DNA from: Acidobacteriota bacterium
GTDB taxonomy: Bacteria; Acidobacteriota; UBA6911; RPQK01; JAJDTT01
Assembly (NCBI GenBank): GCA_028874215.1
Contig: JAPPLF010000041.1
Coordinates: forward strand, 79,495 to 143,494
Length of the DNA stretch: 64,000 bases
Direction: 5' to 3'
Shown here: positions 34,348 to 43,590 of the stretch, piece after piece
Numbering within the stretch: the first letter of the stretch is position 1
Layout of the letters: each line of letters starts with the position of its first letter
Notes under the pieces: generated by a model
Told to the model about the DNA's origin: nothing
Seen by the model: the letters and a program-made list of their open reading frames with translations, nothing else
Databases searched by the model: none
Program-made: the position numbers and the translations under genes

Positions 34348-36126
34348 TCATCTCGCCGGCGCGGTGGTGAAGGTGGCGTCGGTTCCGTAGCTGACGCCCT
34401 GCTCGTTTTCGCCCACCAGGCGATAGTGGTAGGTGGTCCCGGGCGCCAGATCCGTGAGGTCGGAAAAGACCAACCTGGGGGTGACCTGCAACCCGGCATA
34501 GCCGGCGGAGGATTCCCGGCCGTAACCGGTATCGGTCCCATACTGGAAATGGAAACGGGTCCGCACGCCCATGGGATTGAGCCTGCCTTCCACCTTGACC
34601 GACCGTGCCCGGACCCGGCTTGCCGCGCCGGTCCTCACCAGGGGACGATGGCCGGCCGGCAGGGTGTAGGTGCGGTCCTCGCCATGGGTCGTGCCTGCTG
34701 CGTTCGTTGCCACCAGCCGGTAGTGATAGGTGGTCCCCGGCGTCAGGCGTCCGATGTCCGTGTTGACGTTGTAGAGATCGTCGTCGGTCCTCATGACGGC
34801 CCCCGAGCCGAAGACCTCGATCTCGCCCAGACCCCGGTGACGGTCCTCATATCCCGAAAGGAGGCGCACCTTCAGGTGACCGGCCCGGGTTGCCAGGCCC
34901 TGGTCCAGGGTGAAGGCGAAATTGGCATTCGGTTCCCCTTTGCGGGGCAGGGTCCGCTTGAAAATCGTTGTATAGGTTTCTCCGTCCTCCGAGGCCAGGA
35001 TCTCCACCTCCTTGCCGGGCCATTCGGGGTTCTGGTGGAGTTGGACCGCGTCGATGGTCACGGGCCGTTCAAAGGTGTAAACGAACTCCTGGGGTGCTTG
35101 CGGGTCGGGAGAGCTCTTCCACATGCGGCCGGAGCCGTGGCGCCAGCCGTCGGTGAGCGTCGCCGGATCGTCCGGCGAGTCCTGGGGCCAGGAGACCAGC
35201 CGGCCTCCGTTGTCGGGGAAGAGCAGCGACTCGTTGCGGTAGACCAATTGGAATTCGTCGAAATCGATGGACCCCGAGGGCGGGTTCTCCACGTCGATGA
35301 AAGCCGCCAGGTGGAAGAAGTCGTCGTTGAGGTGCCCCTGGACCTGGTCGATGGAGCCGTAGTCGTAGCGCCGGGCGACGCCCCCTTGCCGGGTAGGATT
35401 GTTTCCTCCGTAGCTCCAGTACGAAGTATCATTCCAGAGGCGGTAGTCCACCCTGTGCCACTCGCCGTCCATCAGGAAATCGGTCAACAGAAACCCTGTG
35501 TAGGCCCAGTTGGACGCCCTCCAGCCGGGATCGTCCACCATCTCCACGTTGACGTAAGCCTGGCTCCACCAGAGCAACTCCGAGCCGTTGGGTTTCCAGT
35601 CGTTTCCCCGCACCCAGACCGTAACCCTGGCGTCCCTCAGGTCCGGGTCCCCGGCGGCGAGGCAGGGGCCGGGATCCCGGTCGGGGTCGAGGCAGCGGCC
35701 GCACCACAGGTATTTGGTCAGGTGCAGCGTGCCGATACCGTCGTCGTGGTTGTGGTCGTTCCGGCTGGGCTCGGCCAGCCTCACGTATCCTCCCGACGGC
35801 CCGCCGGAGGCGAACAGGGACTGGTTCAGCCAGGTGTCCCAGCCCCCCATGCCCTCCTCCCAGCTCTCGTGGTAGTAGGCGGCCAAACGGGGCGGGAGGG
35901 GCCGTTCGGCCGTCCGGAACCCGTAGTCCTTCGATGGGCCGTACTCGAAGTAGTAGGTGGTGGGTTCCCCGTGAGGATGGATGGAACCGTTGACGGTCAA
36001 CGCCCGGGTCCCCAGGGCGCTACCCGATCCCGTCGTCACCGTGGGCGCATTGCCCGGGCCGGGACGATCCGGCGCTTCCGTGCAGGCCATGAACCAGAAA
36101 CAGGCTCCCGCCACGAGCCCGCCCAT
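34348..36126 (-). CDS. Lipoprotein with discoidin-like and Fn3-like domains
   Basis: A 592-residue predicted lipoprotein; lipobox FMAC near residue 15 after a short hydrophobic start. Residues about 30-80 and the C-terminal 150 hold Fn3-like modules with the repeated phrase PGTTYHYRLV (two clear copies). The middle has a jelly-roll-like region (SIDFDEFQLVYRN) and a discoidin-like module (VTIDAVQLHQNPEWPGKEVEILASED split across strands). Such layouts occur in surface proteins that bind or process glycans. No catalytic residues recognised. I chose ATG 36126 because it directly precedes the lipoprotein signal; the frame stays open upstream. Confidence 0.75.
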   Translation of the reverse strand: MGGLVAGACFWFMACTEAPDRPGPGNAPTVTTGSGSALGTRALTVNGSIHPHGEPTTYYFEYGPSKDYGFRTAERPLPPRLAAYYHESWEEGMGGWDTWLNQSLFASGGPSGGYVRLAEPSRNDHNHDDGIGTLHLTKYLWCGRCLDPDRDPGPCLAAGDPDLRDARVTVWVRGNDWKPNGSELLWWSQAYVNVEMVDDPGWRASNWAYTGFLLTDFLMDGEWHRVDYRLWNDTSYWSYGGNNPTRQGGVARRYDYGSIDQVQGHLNDDFFHLAAFIDVENPPSGSIDFDEFQLVYRNESLLFPDNGGRLVSWPQDSPDDPATLTDGWRHGSGRMWKSSPDPQAPQEFVYTFERPVTIDAVQLHQNPEWPGKEVEILASEDGETYTTIFKRTLPRKGEPNANFAFTLDQGLATRAGHLKVRLLSGYEDRHRGLGEIEVFGSGAVMRTDDDLYNVNTDIGRLTPGTTYHYRLVATNAAGTTHGEDRTYTLPAGHRPLVRTGAASRVRARSVKVEGRLNPMGVRTRFHFQYGTDTGYGRESSAGYAGLQVTPRLVFSDLTDLAPGTTYHYRLVGENEQGVSYGTDATFTTAPAR

Positions 36127-36312
36127 GACCCTGGTGCGATTCGGGAAGAACCGGGTCGGGCGAAAATAATGTGAAGTGGCTCGTGACGCTCGGAACCTGG
36201 ACTCTGGCGGCGGGCACTCACGTCGTCGCGTCAACATGTCCTGCCCCCTTTCGCGCGGATTCTAACACGCGACCGGCGGAGCGTCCCTCGGGTGAGCGTC
36301 AGGCAGGACGAT

Positions 36313-37824
36313 TCATTCTACGGTGCCTTTCCTTCCGTCCTCGGCTTCCGCCGTCTCCCAAGTCGCTCGAACCGCCAGGAAGGCGATTCCCCGGAGCAAC
36401 CGCTCGAAAATAAAGTGATGCAACGGGTAGAGGGCGTACCAGTAGGCGAGGCCCAGAAATCCCCGGGGGTCGAATTCGGCGGTCTGCCGGACCCGGGACC
36501 CCGATCCGTCGGGTTCCACCTCGAATTGGAGCCAAGCGCGGCCCGGAAGGCGCATCTCGGCGACGAGCCGGAGCAGCCGGTCCTCTTCGTACGCCTCCAC
36601 TCGCCAGAAATCGATGGTCTCGCCAACCGCCGGCTGTTCTGGATTCTTTCGTCCACGCCGCATGCCGGGACCGCCGGCCAGCAGGTCCAGCGCACCCCGA
36701 ATTCTCCAGAGCCAGTCCGACCCGTACCATCCCGACTCTCCTCCGATTCGCCGGATCGGCAGGAAGGCCTGTGGGGCCGGAACCGGGACGTAGCGAACTC
36801 GAGAGTCGACGATCCGGGTCCCGTACCGGGCTCCGGCCCGGGTCGTGACGCCGCCCAGGGAAGAGATGGCGTCGGACCAGCGTGTCTCCGCGAACTCACG
36901 GTCTTCATTGGCGAGCGCCCGCTGGATCGCCTGGACCAGCCCGCGAGGACGGATGCCGAACGTCTCGAGGGCTCGCGCGCCGTCGACGACGGTTTCGTTG
37001 CGGAGGCTCTCCACGAGCTTGCGGCCCACCCTGGCGTAGATGGGAGTGATCAGCCCCAGCCACAAGCCGGACAGCCGGGGAGAGAGGACGGGAACGGAGA
37101 TCATCCTTCGGCGCAGCCCCCGCTGGCGGGCGTATTCTTCCATGATGTCGGCATAGGACGCTCGTTCGGACCCTCCAATCTCGATGATCCGGCTCCCTTC
37201 AAGAGGAGTCTCCAACCCGGCGATCAGGTATTCGATGACGTCTTCCACGGCGATGGGCTGCGACATCGTGTGAACCCAGCGGGGAGTCAGCATGACGGGC
37301 AGCTTCTCCACCAGGGACCGGATCATCTCGAAGGAAAGGCTTCCCGACCCGATGATGATGGAGGACCTGAATTCGATGGTGGGAATCCCGGAGCCGCGGA
37401 GAATCCGGCCCACCTCCTGCCGGCTCCGAAGATGGCCCGACAGTTTTGCGCCGCTCCCCAGTCCCCCCAGGTAGACGATGCGCCCGACGCCCGCCTGCCG
37501 GGCTGCGGAAGAGAACGCCTTCGCGGCCCTTCGATCCTGGTCGGCGTAGTCTCCGGCCGACGCCATGGAGTGCACCAGGTAGACCGCCGTGGAGATCCCG
37601 CGCATCGCCTCCGGCAGCGTCTCCGGCTTGAGCAGGTCCCCTTGCACCACCTCGGTGGTGTCCTCGGCCTGTGGCCTGAGGATCTCCGGCCGCCGGACCA
37701 GGCACCGAACCGCGCAGGCATCGGCTTCGAGCCGGCGGAGCAAACGGCCGCCGATGTACCCGGTGGACCCGGTCAGCAGAATTTTTTCCCGGTCGCCGGA
37801 CACTGCCGATATTCTCGGCTTCAT
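36313..37824 (-). CDS. NAD(P)-binding SDR protein with DUF2867 domain
   Basis: A 503-residue protein. Residues about 12-240 are an atypical extended SDR (NmrA-like) with the nucleotide motif LLTGSTGYIGGRLLRRL and VYLVHSMASAGDYADQD. Residues about 330-490 match the DUF2867 region (lipid/START-like) with FWRVEAYEEDRLLRLVAEMR and FDPRGFLGLAYWYALYPLHH, followed by a short hydrophobic segment. The fusion is common and its substrate is not defined. I start at ATG 37824 (MKPRISAV…), since the frame upstream is unlike the family. Confidence 0.87.
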   Translation of the reverse strand: MKPRISAVSGDREKILLTGSTGYIGGRLLRRLEADACAVRCLVRRPEILRPQAEDTTEVVQGDLLKPETLPEAMRGISTAVYLVHSMASAGDYADQDRRAAKAFSSAARQAGVGRIVYLGGLGSGAKLSGHLRSRQEVGRILRGSGIPTIEFRSSIIIGSGSLSFEMIRSLVEKLPVMLTPRWVHTMSQPIAVEDVIEYLIAGLETPLEGSRIIEIGGSERASYADIMEEYARQRGLRRRMISVPVLSPRLSGLWLGLITPIYARVGRKLVESLRNETVVDGARALETFGIRPRGLVQAIQRALANEDREFAETRWSDAISSLGGVTTRAGARYGTRIVDSRVRYVPVPAPQAFLPIRRIGGESGWYGSDWLWRIRGALDLLAGGPGMRRGRKNPEQPAVGETIDFWRVEAYEEDRLLRLVAEMRLPGRAWLQFEVEPDGSGSRVRQTAEFDPRGFLGLAYWYALYPLHHFIFERLLRGIAFLAVRATWETAEAEDGRKGTVE

Positions 37825-37964
37825 GTATCCATTGTCCGAAATTTCCGGAGCGGCGGCGGAGGAGCAGCGGAGGAACGGCGGCGCAGTGGCGCCTTGCCAA
37901 GCGCCGATCTTCCGGAGAGACACCGGGCAACAAACCGTGGCGCCGCCGCCCACGTCGCGCCAGG

Positions 37965-40346
37965 TCAGAACCGCATCTTCAACCGCACCGTGGCCAGCCG
38001 GCCGGGCGCCAGGGCGGTGCCCGAGAACAGGCCGTTGAAGTTGATCACGTTGAGCCGGTCGGTCAGGTTGCGCACGTCGAACTGTATCGAGACCGATTGC
38101 GCGTCGGCCTCCCAGAGCCGGGCCCCGACGGAAAGATCAAGGCTGAAATTGGGCCGGACTCTGGCCCGCTCGAAATTCACCCGCGCCAGAATCTCCGGAG
38201 CAATGAAGCGCTCGTCATCGGCGCCGGAATCCGGCGCCTCTCCTTCTTCCTCGTCCTCACCCTCATCGTCGTCATCGTCGTCGGCCAACTCCACCGGCAA
38301 CCCGCTGCCGTACCGGGCCCCGATCCCGAGCCAGACCCGCCGGTGGAGATCGAACAAGAACCGGGTGGCGACCGTGTTGCGCTGATCCTGACTGATGGGA
38401 AACCGCTCGACCACATCCCGCAATTCCTCCGCCTCGCCTCCCTCGATGAACAGCCCTCCCGTTACGGGCGAGGTGGCCCGGCCCAGCAGGTTCGAATAGC
38501 TGACGAAAGAGGAGACCCGTCTCCAGCGCGGCAGCTCGAGCCGGACTTCGGTCCCCTCGATGCGGGCCGTGTCGAAGGTGATGGGGAACGAGACGCCCGT
38601 GTTCAGAAAGACGTCGTCGTCGATGTAGTTCCGAAAGGTTCGCCAGTAGTGGTTCAGGTCGAGGCGCAAAACGTTGGCCACGGTCTTGCGCAACCCGATT
38701 TCGAAGAAGTTGGCTCGGCTTGCGGGCACCGGGATCGTTCCCTCGACGGCGTCGATCTCCAATGCCGAAGCGCCGCTGGACAGCAGCAGATTCTCCATGG
38801 GAGGAGGTTGGAAGATGCGGTCGTAGGAGGCGAACAATTGTATTTCGGCCTGGGGAACGTAGTAGCTGACGGCGGCCCTGGGACTGACCGCCGTTTCCTC
38901 CACCAGCAGGCTGTAGGCATCGAAGCGGACCCCCAGAGTCGTGGCGAAATTCCCGAGACGGATCTGGTCCTGAACGAACAGGCCCAACTCCGTGCTGCGC
39001 CGCTCCTCTTGGAACGCCAGGTCCGGGCGGCTCAATTCTCCCGGTGCCGACAGGAGAAATGTCTCGCGGATGTCGTTGATCCGGACGTCGCCCCCGAATT
39101 TCAGGGTGTGCCGATGATGGTCGACGGTGATGCCGCCGACCACGGCGGCTTCGCGGAATCCGCGATCCTGCTGGACATGGACCGGGGTCGCCAGCGGGTT
39201 GCTCCACAGCTCGCTGGAAAGGTCTCGGATCATTCCACGTATGGAGCCCAATGTGCTCGGCGAGATGGTCCGCTGGTAGTGGATCTGCCCGGCCATCTCC
39301 CCCATGCGGCGATCCTGGCGCTGTCCCGCCGCCTGCTGTTCCAGGTCGTTGGGCACCAGAAATCCGGTGCGGTTGTACCGGAGGTAGGCGGTGAACTGGT
39401 CGCGAGGGGAAAGGTCATGGGCCAGCCGGGCGTTGACGCCTCCCGCACTTGCCCGGTTGGTAAAGTTCTCGATGGAGGGCGGGTCCAGGTATCGATCCGT
39501 ATTTCCGGCTTGCAGTCCTAACGAGAGGGAGGTGCGGTCCGCGGCAAACTGGTGGAACATGGAACCGAACCAGGTTCCGTATCCCCCGGCCTGCAGATCC
39601 AGAGCCGTGCGGTGTCCCCGCCGCTCGGCCCGGCGCGTGTCCAGCGCGATCACTCCCCCCAACCGGCGGCCGTACTCGGCCGGGATCCCGGCTGTGAGAA
39701 CGTTCACCGCTTCGAACTCGTCGTTTTCGAACGCGGGGGCGAACGCGATGGATCGGTTGTCGTAGAGGGGCATCCCGTCGATGACGTATTGGGTGTCGTA
39801 TTCCGAACCTCGCGGATGCAGGACGGCGTTGGCCTCCAGCAGCCAGCCGGGCAGGGTGGTCACGACGTCGATGGTGCTGCGGCCCAGAGTCGTTCCGGGA
39901 GTGCGATTCAAGTTCATCCGCCCCACTTGCATGGCATTGGAGGGTTGCAGGGGATCCAGGAGAGGCGCCGAATCTTCGACCGTCAATTCCTCGTGGGGCG
40001 TGCCGACCTCCAGGACGACTTGAACGGACTGCGGGACTGCCGAGCGGATCTCCACTCGCCGGGACAGGTCTTCGAAACCGGCATGGGAGACCGTGAGCCG
40101 GTACTGGCCGGGGCGCAAACGCTTGAGGACGGCATGGCCTGTCTCGTCGGCCGTCACAGTCGCGACGAATTCCGGGCTCCGGCCGGCGAGTCGGACCAGG
40201 GCCGGGATCGCGCCGCCGCTGGGATCGGACACCTGGACCGCCAGGCGCCCTTCCATGACCTGCGCCATACCCAGCGCAGGCAATCCAAGGGCTGCCAGTC
40301 CGGCGGCAACCAAGAGCCGGGGAAAACGCAGCAAGAGATAGGACAT
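37965..40346 (-). CDS. TonB-dependent receptor with carboxypeptidase-regulatory N-terminal domain
   Basis: A 793-residue outer-membrane receptor. Signal peptide about residues 1-29 (ends LGMAQ); a beta-sandwich domain at about 32-115 (GRLAVQVSDPSGGAIPALVRL); plug at about 125-240 (DVVTTLPGWLLEANAV, IDGMPLYDN, AGIPAEYGRRLGG); then a barrel ending TVRLKMRF. ATG 40346 has GGAG six bases upstream. An extracellular-loop region near residue 595 holds a run of about fifteen acidic residues. It is divergent from the glycosidase-like genes starting at 40500, so it probably imports an oligomer they process (inference). Confidence 0.93.
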   Translation of the reverse strand: MSYLLLRFPRLLVAAGLAALGLPALGMAQVMEGRLAVQVSDPSGGAIPALVRLAGRSPEFVATVTADETGHAVLKRLRPGQYRLTVSHAGFEDLSRRVEIRSAVPQSVQVVLEVGTPHEELTVEDSAPLLDPLQPSNAMQVGRMNLNRTPGTTLGRSTIDVVTTLPGWLLEANAVLHPRGSEYDTQYVIDGMPLYDNRSIAFAPAFENDEFEAVNVLTAGIPAEYGRRLGGVIALDTRRAERRGHRTALDLQAGGYGTWFGSMFHQFAADRTSLSLGLQAGNTDRYLDPPSIENFTNRASAGGVNARLAHDLSPRDQFTAYLRYNRTGFLVPNDLEQQAAGQRQDRRMGEMAGQIHYQRTISPSTLGSIRGMIRDLSSELWSNPLATPVHVQQDRGFREAAVVGGITVDHHRHTLKFGGDVRINDIRETFLLSAPGELSRPDLAFQEERRSTELGLFVQDQIRLGNFATTLGVRFDAYSLLVEETAVSPRAAVSYYVPQAEIQLFASYDRIFQPPPMENLLLSSGASALEIDAVEGTIPVPASRANFFEIGLRKTVANVLRLDLNHYWRTFRNYIDDDVFLNTGVSFPITFDTARIEGTEVRLELPRWRRVSSFVSYSNLLGRATSPVTGGLFIEGGEAEELRDVVERFPISQDQRNTVATRFLFDLHRRVWLGIGARYGSGLPVELADDDDDDEGEDEEEGEAPDSGADDERFIAPEILARVNFERARVRPNFSLDLSVGARLWEADAQSVSIQFDVRNLTDRLNVINFNGLFSGTALAPGRLATVRLKMRF

Positions 40347-40499
40347 CCGGCTCTCCATCATAGTCGGGACAGTGACGGGCGCCCAATAATCGGCCTTGAA
40401 GTCTCCCCGCCATTCCTCCTTCTCGTTGGTCCCGGAAACCGGGCTGTGATAGGTTTTCCGGAAAGATCCCACCCTTCCACCGGAACCGAAGGAGCCATC

Positions 40500-42020
40500 A
40501 TGCGGGTACCAGTAACTATGTTCGCATTCCTGGCCTGGAGCAGCGCTTCCGTTTGGGCCCAGGAATCGGGACTGGAAATCGGCTCCCGGCTGGAGCTGTT
40601 CGTGGATGACGCCCTGATCGAGGAGACCCGCGGGGACGCCCGGGTGGAGCTCCGCCGGCCCGTTCCCAGGGAGGTCGTCCTGGTGACCGACCGGAGCTGG
40701 GAAGGGAATGCGTGCGGCCACTTCACCATATTCCAGGACGACGGCCGCTACCGCATGTATTACCGGGGGTCCCACTTCGAGACCGGCAAGAGGCTGGTGC
40801 GTCCGCATCGAGAGGTGATCTGCTACGCCGAGAGCCTGGACGGGGTCCGCTGGTACCGCCCCAACCTGGGCATGGTGGAGTTCGAAGGGTCCAAAGCCAA
40901 CAACATCATTCTGGACCGGCTTCCCGTGGGAGGATCGGTTCACAATTTCGTCCCCTTCAAGGACGCCAACCCCGCGGCGGCGCCGGACGCCCGCTACAAG
41001 GCCGTGTCGAGAGGGAGTCCGGAACGGGGGCTCTACGCCTGGAAGTCTCCCGACGGCATCCACTGGGACCTCATGTCCGACAGGCCCGTCATCACCAAGG
41101 GTTATTTCGATTCTCAGAACCTGGCCTTCTGGGATTCGGTGCGCGGCGAGTATCGCGAGTACCACCGGGAATTCAGAAAGGCCGCCGGGTTGCCGGAGGG
41201 ACATCGCGGGCTCCGCGACGTTTTGACCGGCACCTCCCAGGACTTTCTGAACTGGACCGAGCCGGTCTGGCTCCGCTATCCCGGCGCGCCTGACGAGGAG
41301 CTCTACACCAACCAGATCCGGCCCTACCACCGGGCTCCACACATCCTGTTGGGCTTTCCCAGCCGCTACATCGAGCTGGGATGGTCCGATTCCATGAGAG
41401 CCCTTCCCGAGTTGGAGCACCGGCGCCTGCGAGCCGGAGTCCATATTCGTTACGGCACGGCTCTGACCGAGGGCCTCTTCATGGCCGGCCGGGACCGGAT
41501 CCGCTTTCACCGCTGGGAGGAGGCCTACATCCGTCCGGGGCTGAGGCCGGTGGACAATTGGGTCTATGGGGACAACTTTCAGAACTGGGGCATCGTGGAG
41601 ACCCGAAGCCACATCGAGGGAGCTCCCAATGAACTCTCGGTCTATGTCAACGAGAGTTACTGGAGGGGGGACGGAACCAAACTTCGACGCCATACCCTTC
41701 GAATCGACGGTTTCGTGGCGGTGACGGCTCCCATGGCGGGGGGCGAGATCGTCACCCGGCCTCTCGTCTTCGAGGGCGGGCGACTCACCCTCAACTTCTC
41801 GACGTCGGCCGCCGGAAGCATCCGGGTGGAGCTGCAGGATGCGTCGGGTACCCCACTGGAAGGTTTCGGCCTCGACGACTGCTCCGTGGTCTTCGGCGAC
41901 GAGCTGGAAAGGGAGGTCCGGTGGAAGGGAGGGCCCGACGTCTCCTCCCTGGCGGGCCGTCCAGTGCGGCTGCGCTTCGCGCTCCGGGACGCGGACCTGT
42001 TCGCCCTCCGATTCCGGTGA
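40500..42020 (+). CDS. Secreted beta-propeller glycosidase-like protein, paralogue 1
   Basis: A 506-residue exported protein; signal peptide about residues 1-21 (ends SVWAQ). The mature part starts with LELFVDDALIEE, followed by repeated propeller phrases: RYRMYYRGS, AESLDGVRWYRP, DARYKAV, SPDGIHWD. This resembles five-bladed GH43/GH32-like folds, though no defined GH family can be named. The C-terminal 75 residues form a separate beta-domain (GSIRVELQDASGTPLEG … DLFALRFR) shared by all six paralogues. AAGGAG lies five bases before ATG 40500. The next gene is a near copy, 35 bases downstream. Confidence 0.85.
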   Translation: MRVPVTMFAFLAWSSASVWAQESGLEIGSRLELFVDDALIEETRGDARVELRRPVPREVVLVTDRSWEGNACGHFTIFQDDGRYRMYYRGSHFETGKRLVRPHREVICYAESLDGVRWYRPNLGMVEFEGSKANNIILDRLPVGGSVHNFVPFKDANPAAAPDARYKAVSRGSPERGLYAWKSPDGIHWDLMSDRPVITKGYFDSQNLAFWDSVRGEYREYHREFRKAAGLPEGHRGLRDVLTGTSQDFLNWTEPVWLRYPGAPDEELYTNQIRPYHRAPHILLGFPSRYIELGWSDSMRALPELEHRRLRAGVHIRYGTALTEGLFMAGRDRIRFHRWEEAYIRPGLRPVDNWVYGDNFQNWGIVETRSHIEGAPNELSVYVNESYWRGDGTKLRRHTLRIDGFVAVTAPMAGGEIVTRPLVFEGGRLTLNFSTSAAGSIRVELQDASGTPLEGFGLDDCSVVFGDELEREVRWKGGPDVSSLAGRPVRLRFALRDADLFALRFR

Positions 42021-42055
42021 CGTCGACCTGAACCATCGGCACAAGGAGACTCATC

Positions 42056-43576
42056 ATGCCATTGCGAGTGATCTTGTTCGTCCTCCTGTTCTGGAACGGT
42101 GTTTCCGTCCGGGGCCAAGATGCGGGACTGGAGATCGGGTCGCGCCTCGAGCTGTTCGTGGACGACCGGCTGATCGAGGAGACCCGGGGAGCCGCCCGGC
42201 TCGAACTTCGGCGGCCCCAACCCAGGGAGGTCGTCCTCGTGACCGATCGGAGTTGGGAGGGCAACGCGTGCGGTTACTTCACCGTCTTTCAGGACGGCGG
42301 CCGCTATCGCATGTACTACCGCGGATCCCAATTCATCACGGGCGAAACCCTGAAACTCGGGCATCGCGAGGTGGTCTGCTACGTGGAGAGCCTGGACGGG
42401 ATCCGCTGGTACCGTCCCAATCTGGGTCTGGTGGAGTTCGAAGGGTCGAAATCCAACAACATCATTCTGGACCGGATTCCCGTGGGCGGCACGATTCACA
42501 ATTTCGTGCCGTTCAAGGATGCGAATCCGGCGGCCGCTCCGGACGCCCGCTACAAGGCCCTGTCCAGCGGGAGCGAGTCACGGGGACTCTACGCCTGGAA
42601 GTCTCCCGACGGCATCCACTGGGACCTCATGGCCGACCGGCCGGTCAGCACCAAGGGCGCCTTCGATTCCCAGAACCTGGCCTTCTGGGATCCGGTGCGC
42701 CGCGAGTACCGCGAGTACCACCGGTACTTCAGGAAGCTTGACGGCGACCCCGGCGGAAGGCGCGGCATCCGCGACATCCTGACCGGCACTTCCCGGGACT
42801 TTCTGGACTGGACCGATCCCGTCACGCTCAGCTACCCGGGTGCGCCTGACGAGGAGCTCTACACCAACCAGATCCTGCCCTACTACCGGGCTCCCCACAT
42901 CCTTTTGGGCTTTCCCACCCGCTACGTCGAGTGGGGATGGACCGATTCGATGAAGGCCCTTTCCGAGCAGGAGCACCGGCGACTGAGAGCGGGGGTCCAT
43001 GTCCGGTTCGGCACGGCACTGACGGAGGGCATCTTCATGGCCGGACGGGACCGGACCAGTTTCCGGCGCTGGCAGGAGGCCTTCGTTCGTCCCGGACTGA
43101 GGCCGGTGGACAACTGGGTCTACGGGGACAACTATCAGAACTGGGGTCTGGTGGAGACCCGAAGCCATATGGAGGGAGCGCCCAATGAGCTCTCCGTCTA
43201 TGTGAATGAGGGCTACTGGAGGGGGAACAGCACCAATATCCGCCGCTATACCCTTCGAATCGACGGCTTCGTGGCGGTGACGGCTCCCATGGCCGGAGGC
43301 GAGATCGTCACCCGGCCTCTCGTCTTCGAGGGCGGGCGACTCATCCTCAACTTCTCGACTTCGGCCGCCGGGAGCATCCGCGTGGAGCTGCAGGACGCGG
43401 CGGGAACTCCCCTACAGGGTTTCAGTCTCGACGACTGCTCCGTGGTCTTCGGCGACGAGCTGGAAAGGGAAGTCCGTTGGAAGGGAGGGCCCGATGTCTC
43501 CTCCCTGGCGGGCCGTCCGGTGCGGCTGCGCTTTGCGCTCCGGGACGCCGACCTCTTCGCCCTTCGCTTTCGCTGA
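42056..43576 (+). CDS. Secreted beta-propeller glycosidase-like protein, paralogue 2
   Basis: A 506-residue exported protein, the same length as paralogue 1 and roughly four-fifths identical by eye, so a recent tandem duplication. Signal peptide about residues 1-20 (ends VRGQ). It keeps LELFVDDRLIEE, DARYKAL, SPDGIHWD and the C-terminal domain ending DLFALRFR. Differences cluster around residues 105-115 and 225-240, which could alter substrate choice. The following SDR gene begins 14 bases after the stop. Confidence 0.85.
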   Translation: MPLRVILFVLLFWNGVSVRGQDAGLEIGSRLELFVDDRLIEETRGAARLELRRPQPREVVLVTDRSWEGNACGYFTVFQDGGRYRMYYRGSQFITGETLKLGHREVVCYVESLDGIRWYRPNLGLVEFEGSKSNNIILDRIPVGGTIHNFVPFKDANPAAAPDARYKALSSGSESRGLYAWKSPDGIHWDLMADRPVSTKGAFDSQNLAFWDPVRREYREYHRYFRKLDGDPGGRRGIRDILTGTSRDFLDWTDPVTLSYPGAPDEELYTNQILPYYRAPHILLGFPTRYVEWGWTDSMKALSEQEHRRLRAGVHVRFGTALTEGIFMAGRDRTSFRRWQEAFVRPGLRPVDNWVYGDNYQNWGLVETRSHMEGAPNELSVYVNEGYWRGNSTNIRRYTLRIDGFVAVTAPMAGGEIVTRPLVFEGGRLILNFSTSAAGSIRVELQDAAGTPLQGFSLDDCSVVFGDELEREVRWKGGPDVSSLAGRPVRLRFALRDADLFALRFR

Positions 43577-43590
43577 CTCCGCGTCTGAAC

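Noticed and set aside
40347..42044. Extension of the TonB receptor frame upstream by more than 560 codons
   Set aside because: The extra part is antisense to paralogue 1 and has no family resemblance. A signal peptide and a ribosome site support the start at 40346.
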